Made by a program: the position numbers and the translations under genes. A stretch of 64,000 nt of DNA from Vanilla planifolia (Eukaryota > Streptophyta > Magnoliopsida > Asparagales > Orchidaceae). The notes below the pieces were generated by a model. The model was not told the origin of the DNA and searched no databases. It saw nothing but the letters and a program-made list of their open reading frames with translations. The DNA lies in contig CM043870.1 of assembly GCA_023846275.1 (NCBI GenBank), positions 2,169,527 through 2,233,526 of the forward strand, read 5' to 3'. Below are positions 11,953 through 22,865 of this stretch, piece by piece (within the stretch, counting starts at the first letter, position 1; each line of letters starts with the position of its first letter).

Positions 11953-14900
11953 AATATTTAAAAAACTAACCCTTTATCAACGATAACTATCATGATTAGG
12001 ATTGAAAGTTATTATATTAGCATTATCAAGGTACTTGTTTCTTCATTTTTCCATGCAACTAACGAGTGTTTCATTTGTATCAATCACCCCTAAAAATTGT
12101 GTTAATAAAAAAACTTTGTAAATCTCATTTATTACTAAATGTTTGGTGCCACCCTTTTGAAAGTAACTTGTTTATTTTTCTTAATGATCTTGCTAATTGA
12201 TAGCTTACTTATGTAAAACCTATTTAAAACATTTATTTCATTGTTTCCAAAAAAACTTTCATGTTCCTTAACGATGTTTATTTACTGCTTTTTGAGCTTT
12301 TGATGAGTTATAATAATTTTGTTTTACACAACTATAAAGATATTTATTCCTTTTTGTTACTTCTCAATTTGTTATTCCATACAGTTTCATTAATAGGCTA
12401 TAAATTTGTCAAAATCACTCGATATATTTTATTTCTCTTATTCATGCACTAAGCATTATGTCATCGATTATTTTTTTTTATATTTTTTATTTGAAGTGTT
12501 TATTAGAAATATTATGATAAGTACAATATTTTGAGCTAAGATGGCTGATAATAATATTTAGTTCAGATTAATTGTCTATAAAAAATTCTTTATTTTAGGT
12601 TCTCTCTTTTTCATTAGTTTATATCATTTAATGCATATATGATTCGCAATCAAGGTATCGTCTTGTATATAATTAGTTGAAGAATCATGCTACTATTGGT
12701 GAAAGGTATTTTTCTTGCTTATGTGAGAAATCATCGATCTTGAATCGGTTGCGCCATTTAGATCATGGTTACATCTATTAAAATCAGTTTAGAATAGGAG
12801 AAAAAATTGAATGTCGAAATATTGGACCCAGTTTGGGTCTGTTGGGGATGAAATTGCTTTTTGATTTGGTTTTTTGGCTACCCTAGTTCTTGTTGGATAG
12901 AATTTGTGTAATTTAGCACTATCACTTATTTAGTATTTTATTCTTGACTTTATTGCTATTTAATCTTTTTTTTTGCAAGACTTGGTCATCATAGGCATTA
13001 CCATTGTTCTTATTTATATCTTTATAATTGATTATTTTTTATCATTTTGATTATTTATTATCCTTTATCCTTTGAAATTGACAAAATTGATAAAGATTTT
13101 TTATTTATTTATCATTCTCAAGTTTCTTGGTGATTATTTGAAACAATATGCATCATTGGTGTTTTTTCTTTTGATGCCTTGAAGGGCTTGAAGTGCATCC
13201 TTGTTATTTTCTTGATGGAAACTGTATGTGGGTAAATTTTAACCTTGCAAATGTTCCCTTCTTGTTGCTAGTTTATTTTCTAGGAGTAAAATATGTTTAT
13301 AAGGATTTTATGTTTAAAAAATATTAAATTACTCTAGAAAATTTAAAAATTGATCGACATGTAGAACTTATCGTAATAACTGACATGGTATTAGCTAACA
13401 AATCTTTAACATTGTTTGAAAGAAAGATTGCATAAATTAAATAATAACCTAAGTTTTAATAAAACTTAATTTTTGTTTTTATTATTCCTAAAACCTAACC
13501 CTAATTGGTAGCAAGGAAACCTAACCTAATGATGAATCCAAGCAACAAAAACTATTAAAAGAGGAGATGGTGCATTAGTTGAGAGAAGAGGAAGGATCGG
13601 ATGAGTGAATGTAGGCATGGATCGAGAGATCAAGGGCCGTAGGTTGGAGAATTTGGACAAAAATTTTAAGCATAATCAAGACTATAAGAGAGAGATAATA
13701 AAAAGTGAAGAAAGAAGGTTTGTTGAAGAGGAAGGGAAAGGAATTAGAGAGAATTAGTGTAGCCACCATAAACAAGAAAGAGGAAATTAAAAGAAGAGGT
13801 TCAAGCTTTATAAAGAGACATAGACTAAGACTACTTAAAAGGAAAAGTTACTACAAATCAAAAAATTTGGGATAGAAAATTGGTATTATAATTTAATTCA
13901 AAAAATTGGCATTGAATGCTTATTCATATGATTAGTTATTCATGATTGTGTTTAGCAAGTTGTTGATAATTTTATTTTATATAAGCATATTATGAAATCA
14001 TGATAATATATTTCAATATTATTTTATATTTATATCAAGATATATAGAATTAAAAGATCTTGTGCAACTTTTTGTTGTAATGTCTAAAGATAGTAATTTT
14101 TTTTTCATCATATCCTTCATTTCTAATTACATTTGGACTCTTCTAGATAATCTTTCTTCTTTTTATAAAATATTTATTCAAAAATCTTGGCATGTTTATT
14201 AACATAATTTTGGCAAACGAATCCTTTGATGATCATTGAAATTATATTAGTTGAAGATATCATTTGTCATGAAACTTATTTGGGTTATGAACATCATCAA
14301 AAGTGGGTATCTCATTTTAATATTTTTGTGTATACCTATTTGATCATCTCTATGATTTGAGAGGAGGATCTCTCTTATTTCGTTTATTTTTTCTTTTGAT
14401 AAATTTAGTTCATAATCATTTAGAGAACATGGTGATGGTAGGTTTGCTCTGTTTCTTTGTTCTAATAATATTGTTATTTGTTCGATCAATTTTTAAAGAG
14501 TGATCTCTATATTACCTTTTTCAAAGATCATGCATCATAAAGTTTTAATTGTCTAGGCCAATTTTAACTTTTTTTAGTCTTTTAGTAGTATTTTCTTTAA
14601 TGTCATTCTATATTGAACAAATATTCAAGATGTAAAAAAATAAATTCGAACGTGAAATTTGTTTGTACGAGATCCTCAAAAAAATGAGTTGTTTCTAAAT
14701 AAAATAATTTTTTTTATTTCCTTTCTTATCTAATTATGGCAACAAAAAAGGTGAGAACCTAAAATGAATTTATGCAAAAAGATTCTTTAAAAGCAAAATT
14801 TGATGTCTTATATAAAAAAGATATTTTAGGTTGGCAAAAAATTATGAATAGAATCATATCTTTAATTAACATTTTTGGTTTTAAGACATGTTTAACTCGA

Positions 14901-15516
14901 TTTAGGTTGGCTACTTAGTAGAAACTATTACTAAATATAGATCACAATTTATGGAGTTACAACTCATTATACTTATTTGTCAAAGGGGAAAGTCAATCAT
15001 AAGGGAATAATGCACTCAAGATTTTCACTTGCTTATTTCTTTTCAACAACTCTCTTTTCAGCATCTTATCTAATGTTTGAGAAGTTGTATCCATTAGTGA
15101 TTTCTTGATTCTTAAATTCCTTGTGATTTTTAATTTTTTTGTCAAGATCTTTTGCTTTAATATTAGACTAACAATAGATAAATCTATCTTTGATAACACT
15201 GCTAAATGCGACTTTTGTCTTTCAGAATAACAAGGAACATTGAAGGCGGAGAGAAAGTTGTGACTAGTGATTGTAGAGGGAGAAATTGGTGATGATAAAA
15301 AATAGGGAGAGATGGAGAGGTGCCATCTCTTTGAGAGAGAAGAGGGGCAACAGCATAAAGAGAGAAATCAACGGTAGTTTTAGACAGAGAATTGGGGGGT
15401 AGCCTAGTGGGAGGAGAGAGGGGTGGTGGCTTAAAGGGAGAAGTTGACTATGGTGATGGGAGGGAGGAGTGACCTAGAGTGAGGAAGTTGGAGGAGGGGA
15501 AAGGAGGAAGGGTTGG
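11953..15516 (-). repeat. Near-identical inverted copy of eIF3b intron-1 block
   Basis: Reverse complement of 1784-5260 with only scattered differences in the stretches I compared. Three short frames match: two identically, one (14993-15199) with a single residue change. It keeps a roughly 105 bp segment (near 12268-12375) that copy A has lost and copy B has kept. Like copy A, it lacks the 2.75 kb block of copy B. It abuts GC-rich LTR sequence on the left and an A-rich stretch on the right (15517-15560). I see no target-site duplication or terminal inverted repeat. Confidence 0.85.
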
Positions 15517-15889
15517 CCCCAAAAAAAAGGAATTAAAAAACTTTGAAAAAAAAAAATGCATTTTTTTTGGAAGATACTCTCTTGAGACCATCAACTAACA
15601 CTTTAAGTCTGCTTATGGTAATAAAGATTCAACCAATGGAGCATAAAGAATACTCGACAAGATAAACGTGGAAGCAAGTAGTAGAAGAGGTCAAGAGAAG
15701 GAAGAGTATTGAGTATGACATCAAAGGGGTCAAAAACTTCGCATTTCCCATGAATGAGATCCATTGAGATCAATAAGGGCAGCTTGCTAGTAAGGATAGT
15801 ACAATCATCTTAGAATGATCAAAACAATATAGAATCTATAGAGATAACATTATTAGCTTTGTACACATCACGACATGATCAAATTCATA

Positions 15890-16420
15890 TGAGGATATGT
15901 GCTTTGTAGTACAACAAAGTCAACCAATCACATATAATAATACTTGTCACTACTAACACCTCAAGAATAAAGCAAAGTATTTCAATAAATTGTTTAGGAG
16001 ATTTGCACATTATCAAAAGAGCATACAATTATTTGTTTGTGGTAGTGGACATATTGTCAAATATGACAAAACTCAAACCATGCTAGCAAAGCATCAATGG
16101 GGAGGAAGAAGCACAAAACTTCATTAGTTCCAATTCAATTGGGAACATTATAACCTTCCACCTTTAATAGTTTCTGAAACACTCGACATTAAGTAGATTA
16201 CGGTGCACAAAATAATGAAGAGTAATAAAACATTTTGTCCATAAAATGACAACCAAATAGAGATCATAAACAAAATTTTCATTCAATTCTAAGATGATAT
16301 CAACACAAAACATCCAAAAACATCGGATGAGCACCTACTTATATTTAGTTTGCCAACAAAATAAAGTGTTTCATAGCACAATAGGAGTAAGTCCTTCATA
16401 AGTATGGTAGGGGTTTTAAA
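15890..16420 (+). mobile_element. Decayed Ty3/gypsy pol fragment (integrase core)
   Basis: With frameshifts and stops, the plus strand reads like the gypsy integrase core: a 'YLFVVVDILSNMTKLKPC' segment near 16030-16085 (family pattern F-VVVD-SKM-HFIPC) and 'DNQIEIINKIF' near 16247-16280 (family pattern DGQTEVVNR-L). An upstream zinc-finger-like 'C--TKS' region is barely visible near 15900. No frame is intact, so this is an old remnant. Its ends are unknown. Confidence 0.5.
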
Positions 16421-18277
16421 CTTAAAGTATATTTGATTTAAAACTTACACTTGACATTATTATTGTCAACAAGAACAAGAACTACTAAAGGCACGACAAT
16501 TTCTAGTAAGAATAAAAAAAATTCACATTGAAGCGGTGAAAAAAATATATAAGTCCCGATAAAAATGAAAAAAGTGAACAATCGTCAATAAATTGAAAGA
16601 TCCTTTTTAAGTCAAGAATCTAGTATGAGTCCACATCAAACAAGAAAGGTAGTTCAATATCAATGCCTATTAATTGGAATTAGATTCAAGGTTTTGGCTA
16701 AAACCAAAAGCTTTGTTGGTTTCGATCCATTTTAATTATTTTTTATCAATTTCAACCAAAACTATTATTTTATTATTTTCTAAATGATTTTTAATTTTTT
16801 ATTTTTAAAAATATTATAAAATAAAAAATATTTAAAATAATCCAAAACTATATTAAATATTATTAAAAATAAATAAAATTTGAAATCAAAATCAAACATC
16901 GAAACTATCAAAACTGTCAAAGCTACTGAATCCAAATCTATAATCAAATAACAAAAACTAAAATTAATTGAAATTACCCTTATACATAGATATTTATTCC
17001 ATGATGAACATAGATAATATGAAGCCTTTTAAACAATTCATGTCGAACACTAAACCATACAAATTGTTGCCTTCTATAAACAATATGCTGAGCCAGTAGA
17101 AACCTTTGTAGGATGACACAATTTGAAGATGAGAACAATGATAACAAGAAAAGTGAAAACATCCTTCCAAATAAGAAGGATAACTACCATTCACCTTCAA
17201 CTAATGTTCTATGGAATGGGAGAAATCTAAGTTACTACATCATAATTTCACTTAATAATGAAGATGTCATTGCAAATGAGGAGATCTACAATTAGAGCAT
17301 CTAGTTTTAGAAGTAAAACTATCATCCACAAAAATATGATATGATATGATCACAGGAAGTATGAAATCAACCAAGAAATTAAAGAATATAGAGATTAAAG
17401 GGGGTTTCAAGAAAAGTGTCCATGATCAAAAGACTAATTCAAGGAAAAATACTTGGATAGGAAAAATGAAACTAATTGGAGCAGCTTCAAGACAAATATC
17501 ACCTCAAGGCATCCACAACACCCTTGGAGTTCAAAAAGGTATTTACGATGGTCAAGCCAGATAAAAAAACTATGAGACCACCATACTCAAGCATACGTGT
17601 TGAGAGGCTACGACATAGATGCAGTAATACTTTAGAACCTTGGTGTCAAGGAGAAGTATCAAGAGAAGAATGAGTACTACTATAAGAAATGAATCATCGA
17701 GGCATATCATGCCATGCTACTGGCTCAGGTAGTAATCATCCATGCATAGCACTTGACAAGCACTAGTCAAGTTGACACATGATTGAATATTCATGTAATT
17801 GCACCTCGAGACAAATCTAAAGGGCCTTAATGGGATTCTAATCATCCAAGCACCTATGCTTAGTTCTCTTCGCAATTCCTTGACACGAATCACATTGTAT
17901 TTCATAGATCTTTATTTTGGGTTAATCACAGGAACAAAATGGGGGATCCAAGCATCGCCTAGGTGCTTACCACCAAATGATTCATGCTATCAATGTACTA
18001 TTAACAAATAAAGAATAACACAGAAGTATAATACTATATACATGTAAATAAATAACAAAGACAAAAGACAACATAGATATAGAGATTATATACAAACAAA
18101 TAGAAAATACAGATTGCAAACTCAATACACATCCATAAAAAATATAGTATGGCCATAAGATAACAAAAATGGAAAGCATGCAGGTAAAAAGGAAATGTTC
18201 TATAAGATTCATTACAACAATACTCCACTTCTTATGACAAAATAAACATACTAATCATGGCAGGAAGAGTAACTTAC
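16421..18277. other. AT-rich intergenic or intronic sequence, nothing recognised
   Basis: I see no conserved protein in either strand. I looked specifically on the minus strand for the downstream exons of the GOT1-like gene (transmembrane segments following MVSFEMND) and did not find them. The short open frames at 17113-18212 are AT-driven or resemble no family I know. Confidence 0.5.
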
Positions 18278-18351
18278 TTTTTGTGTCATTCATCTCAAAG
18301 GAAACCATTTTCTTGCACTAAAACCAATTTCAGCTCTCAGAAGAAAATAAC
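18278..18351 (-). pseudogene. GOT1: GOT1-like first coding exon (gene fragment)
   Basis: A small minus-strand exon with good splice sites: acceptor 'acttatgcag' ending at 18352 and donor 'gtaagtt' from 18277. It has 43 nt of leader, then 31 coding nt from the ATG at 18308-18306. It encodes MVSFEMNDTK plus one base of the next codon. Plant GOT1 (Golgi transport 1, a small four-helix membrane protein of ER-Golgi vesicle traffic) starts MVSFEMNDRK and, to my knowledge, is interrupted at the same place. Arg-9 is replaced by Thr here. No further GOT1 exons are seen in the 6 kb downstream, so this is probably a 5' fragment. The alternative, a functional gene with exons beyond the inverted repeat, is less likely because eIF3b copy A lies there. 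Confidence 0.55.
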
Positions 18352-18904
18352 CTGCATAAGTGAGGTAAGAATTATAATTAAAATGAATAAGTTAATTAAA
18401 AAATAAGGAGTAATTTTTTGACAAATAAGAACAAGAACAGTAAAAGAAGGTCAAGGATAAGAAAGGGAAATTAAACAATGTTATCCATACGTGAAAGGTT
18501 ATTTCATAGTATTACTGCAAAAAAAGATTAACATTTAACTTGCCGCCTGCAAAGTAATCTTTTTTATAATGCTCACAAACCAGAATAGCTACTTGCTAAT
18601 ATTTTCAAACATGAGATGATTTCCATATAAGAGCTGTCACCTGCAGATGCCTTCATTCCGAAATCCTCACAAGTCAGTGAATCAAAATAACCAGAGTACT
18701 ATACTCTCTTCTATGGACACGTCACGTTGTTGTTCAAAAGAGGATAGTTTAGATTGATTATCTATTTTTTGTTGTTCATATGAACATAATGGTTTTTTAA
18801 ATGATCTTCAAAGTTAGTGGATGTGATTTTGATGGATGGTTACATTGATTTTTAAGGATAGATCTTCATCAATTCATTGTCAAGCTAAATTTGCAAAGAT
18901 TCAT

Positions 18905-18907
18905 CTC

Positions 18908-18987
<80 letters not shown>
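18905..18987. repeat. (CT)n(AT)n compound microsatellite
   Basis: About 40 bp of CT repeats run directly into about 44 bp of AT repeats. If the leader exon at 21360-21650 belongs to the GOT1-like gene, this lies in its first intron. Confidence 0.95.
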
Positions 18988-18988
<1 letters not shown>

Positions 18989-19831
18989 CTTGATTGTAAA
19001 TTATATATCCAATACTTATTGAGGATAATGAAATCTTGAGTTGCACAAATAACATCACACAAGAGGTACTATAAAATTTTCAAAAATAACAAAATACTTC
19101 CATCAAGATATGTGACACAATAAAGATGCGGATGGGACACTAGAGTAAGGTCTAAAGTCCAAACTTGTAAAAGCATTATCAATAATGCTGTTTACAAGGC
19201 ATTGAGAATCAATAATAATGTTAAATACGTAGATATATGGGTTCATTTTTTTCCATATGATTATTGACTGCAACATCATATGTGAAGAAATGTAAACAAT
19301 AAAATAAAAAAATTGAAACAAGTATTCAATCAAGATCAGAAAATGCTTGCAAGGATGAATGATAAAAAAACTGTCAAAAAACATTGAAATATTTAAAAGA
19401 CCTTACACAAAAAGAGGCATCCATTCACTTTATGATTGATAAGAAATTAATCTACATGTCAAAAATATGAAAAATATCACAATCCATAATACAAAAAATC
19501 TACCAAATTTTTCTTTCTGTCTCCTACAAAGCCTCAAGGGTGGATAATTCTTGCTTTGCTTAAATTCTACCAGTGGAGATGGATAAATTGAACTCACAAA
19601 AGCATATAGACCAATCCGAGGGTCTTACGCATGCCTAGTCAAGATCCTCACCTTCCATTAGTGTTTCCTATGAAGAGACTATTGTAGAATATTCGAGGAG
19701 CAGTAAGGGGCCCTCTCTGAGGTAAAAATTGAAACAATTTTATATACCCACAATAATCTGAGAAAGCCCATCTTCATTTCTTTTCGTTCAACCTCAATTT
19801 TCAAATTTTGAGGATGCTCTTGTTTGTCGAT

Positions 19832-20262
19832 TTTCAAACTATTAGGACACAAGCAACAAGTCATGGACACCAAGGAAGACAATGTTTGTTGGGGTGTTGT
19901 GAAATTAAAAAACCTCCCACATAGGGTTTTCCTAAGGTGGTGTACTTCACTATTTTGGCGTATTCATGGTCGTTAGTGAATGGAAAAGGTGTTAAACAAT
20001 TAGAGATAGTGAAAGAGAGCTAATAAGGGCTGGTCAGCAAATGGAAAGATGAGTAAAAAGAGAGCTGCCCTAAAAAACGAGTGATTCTTATCCAAAGAGA
20101 GCGCAAAATGATAGCCTAATCCAAGAAAAGTCATAAATCACATCGATGGGGTTCATAAGGTTGGAAGAGAAAGCGAAAAACATTGAAAATTTCAAACTAT
20201 TAGGACACAAGCAACAAGTCATGGACACCATAGAAGACAACGGTTGTTGGGGTGTTGTGATA
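19832..20262. repeat. Short direct repeat pair within probable LTR sequence
   Basis: A segment of about 72 bp starting 'ttcaaactattaggacacaa' at 19832 recurs at 20190 with few changes. A 'ttatcagagccagag' stretch at about 20478 resembles a plant tRNA-Met primer-binding site (family form tggtatcagagc). The surrounding 19.6-20.5 kb may therefore be a decayed LTR, plus orientation, but I cannot fix its ends and see no gag or pol. Confidence 0.4.
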
Positions 20263-21359
20263 ATTTTTGTAGTGTTACAATGTTTAGAGAAAGACTCAAA
20301 CAAATGTCATAGTAGTGCTGGAAAGTAAAAAATGACAACTGAGATTTGTCATAAACAAGATAATGATAACTTGTGGATTATCGTTGCAATAAAAACACGA
20401 TGAAATATGCTGAAATACAAATTTGTATGGCACAAGATGCTTTGATAATAATTTAGTGGGATGCAAAGACTGTAACACCAATTATCAGAGCCAGAGGTCA
20501 AACAAATGTCATAGAGATTGTAGGTTGTTAAAGGAAGAAGAAATATTGCAAATATATCACTAAAGAGAAACAGATTAGTTATGGGGGACGTCATCCACAC
20601 ACTACTCTATATGTTATACATGACTTAGCCACTCATTCAATTTTCCAAACAGAAAAAGACAAAGTAAAGAAAACCTAAATCTCTATTTTATTTATAAGGT
20701 CTCTTTAATTACAAGATCTCACATGTAACCTCTCCATAAGAGTTCCCTTAAAGTCAAGGGTTCCCCTTGATAAAAATATGCTCCAGCACACAAGCAGAAA
20801 AACAAAAATAAATAAATCCAAAATAACATAAACAAGAATACAAATTTGGATGTAGATTCAAGAATAATCCAAAAACTCTCACTAGAAAGTTGATTTTCTT
20901 CTATATTTAATCAAATCTAAGTCAAGATGTGAAACATGGAATAATAATGTTGTAATTAATATTTATCACATAAAAAAGCATCAAATTGCATAACAAAATG
21001 AAAAACTATATTCAAAATACGAAACTCGTGCAAATCTTGAATCCTAAAATCTCACTTCATCTAATCATCAAATTTAGCCTCGGTTAATTTTGGAATAGAC
21101 AGAGAAAATGACCAAACACAGTGAGTTCCTAATTTATTGGCATGTTAAATTATTATTTCAATTGATTCAGAATTTGAAATACTAAAACATTAACAATTTC
21201 CAAACAGTCCATGCCAGAGTCGAATAACTTTTGCCTTCTTGCAACTAGGGTTTGGACTACAAAAAACCTCCATGGAGATGCGACCCGCCCCGCATGCTCA
21301 AATAAAACAATACTCTGCAATAAAAGGTACAAGAAAAGAATAATACGCCGCATATTTAC

Positions 21360-21650
21360 CAAGAAATGGAGATGAAGTGAGGTGAGGCCACCAAGCAAGA
21401 CTTCGCAGCTGTTTCGCAGAATCGGGGCTGGCAGGCAAAGATGCGGAGGCGACCAGCGGGAATCGGAGCTGGACCAAAGTCTACGAAGCGAGGGTGCTCT
21501 TAAGAGAAGTTGGGATGCAAGATGTTGGACAATTGCTTCGCCGGAGGAGAACGAGAACGATGGTCGGCAAGAAGGCGGAGAGACAATTTCGGGTAAACCA
21601 AACAGACCTGAGAATCGCGACAGGATTACTAATTTGTGTACAGTATGTAT
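21360..21650 (-). other. GC-rich leader exon candidate (possibly of the GOT1-like gene)
   Basis: A GC-rich island on the minus strand ends in a possible donor (TTG|GTAAATATG, GT at 21359-21358), flanked upstream by AT-rich promoter-like DNA. It is the nearest leader-like sequence upstream of the GOT1-like exon at 18351. A 172-codon frame crosses it (21671..21153), but its composition and repetitive Arg/Ser/Leu content do not resemble a real protein, and it starts in AT-rich DNA. The flank immediately upstream (21650-21855) is duplicated at 45340-45555. Confidence 0.35.
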
Positions 21651-21839
21651 ATAAATCAACAAATCTCCCAATCTTTTATTTTATCACTTAGAAATTATTA
21701 ATTTTAATCACTTTGGTATGATTGAATTTCAAATAATTATAATTCACTTCTTTTTCGAAATGTCATATCACATTTTAACAATGTATAATTTTTTAAAAGA
21801 TATTAAATAAATCTTTAAAGTTTTACTATACCAAATTAT

Positions 21840-22640
21840 GATAAAATATATATTTAATAATATATTTTAACTTTTCTACATAATCTATTATGACCCTTAA
21901 TTACAAAAATTTTAAATATATTAAAAATAATGTTGTTTATATTTAATAGCATAATTATTTTTGTTAAGTATATTTAGATACATTTTTAATTTATAATGAT
22001 ACATGTCATATAAATAAAAATATAAGTATATTTAGATACATAAATATACATTATTTATAGTTAAGAATTTAATTTTATCATAAATGCATATCCATGCATA
22101 CTTTATATATTTAATAATGTATTTTGACTTTTCTAGATAATTTTTTATGTTCATTAATGACACAATTAAATGTGAAATTATAAAAATTTTTAAATATATT
22201 AAAAAGAATATTATAAATATTTAATATCATAATTCATTTTACTAAATATATTTAGATAAATTTTAATACACCATGATACGTATCATACAAATAAAAATAT
22301 TAATATACTCAGAAATATATTATTAAATATATATAATGTTTGTATATTATGTATATTTAATAATTTAAATTTATAACAAAAACATATTTATGTATACTTT
22401 ACTATATTTAATAATATATTTTAACATTTCTAGATAAATTTGGATATCCTCTAAATACACAACATAAAATTTTATATAACAAATACTTTAAATATATTAA
22501 AAAAATCATATAAATTTAATTACATAATATTTTTTGCAAGTATACTTAACTATATTTTAATACACCATGACACATGCTATATTTCTTTTTCAAAATCATC
22601 AATACATTTGTAAAACTTGTTCTTCAATTATACTATAACA
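21840..22640. repeat. Degenerate AT-rich tandem repeat (about 3 units of 260-290 bp)
   Basis: Three consecutive units (about 21840-22095, 22100-22380, 22390-22640) share the order: 'tttaataatatattttaact', 'ttctagataa', 'tttaaatatattaaaaa', 'aagtatatttagata', 'caccatgatacatgtcat'. They are interrupted by indels and no longer code for anything. This fills the space between the leader candidate at 21.6 kb and the eIF3b 3' end. Confidence 0.6.
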
Positions 22641-22865
22641 TCAATATAAAACATATTTAAATACACTAAACATAATAAGATATATTAAGATACATTATAA
22701 TATAATACCTTTCATACATTAAGGAATACAAAACTGAGTTAAAACTACCAAAATTAAAATAGCTTCAATATCTATCAAAAGATACCAACATTTGAAGTTT
22801 GGATAAATAGCACTTCAAAATCGACAACAATACATGAAGAAAACATGGCTAAAACAAGAACACCT

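Noticed and set aside
21153-21671. 172-codon minus-strand frame
   Set aside because: It crosses a GC-rich leader-like island with donor and acceptor signals inside and begins in AT-rich DNA. More likely an untranslated leader than a protein.
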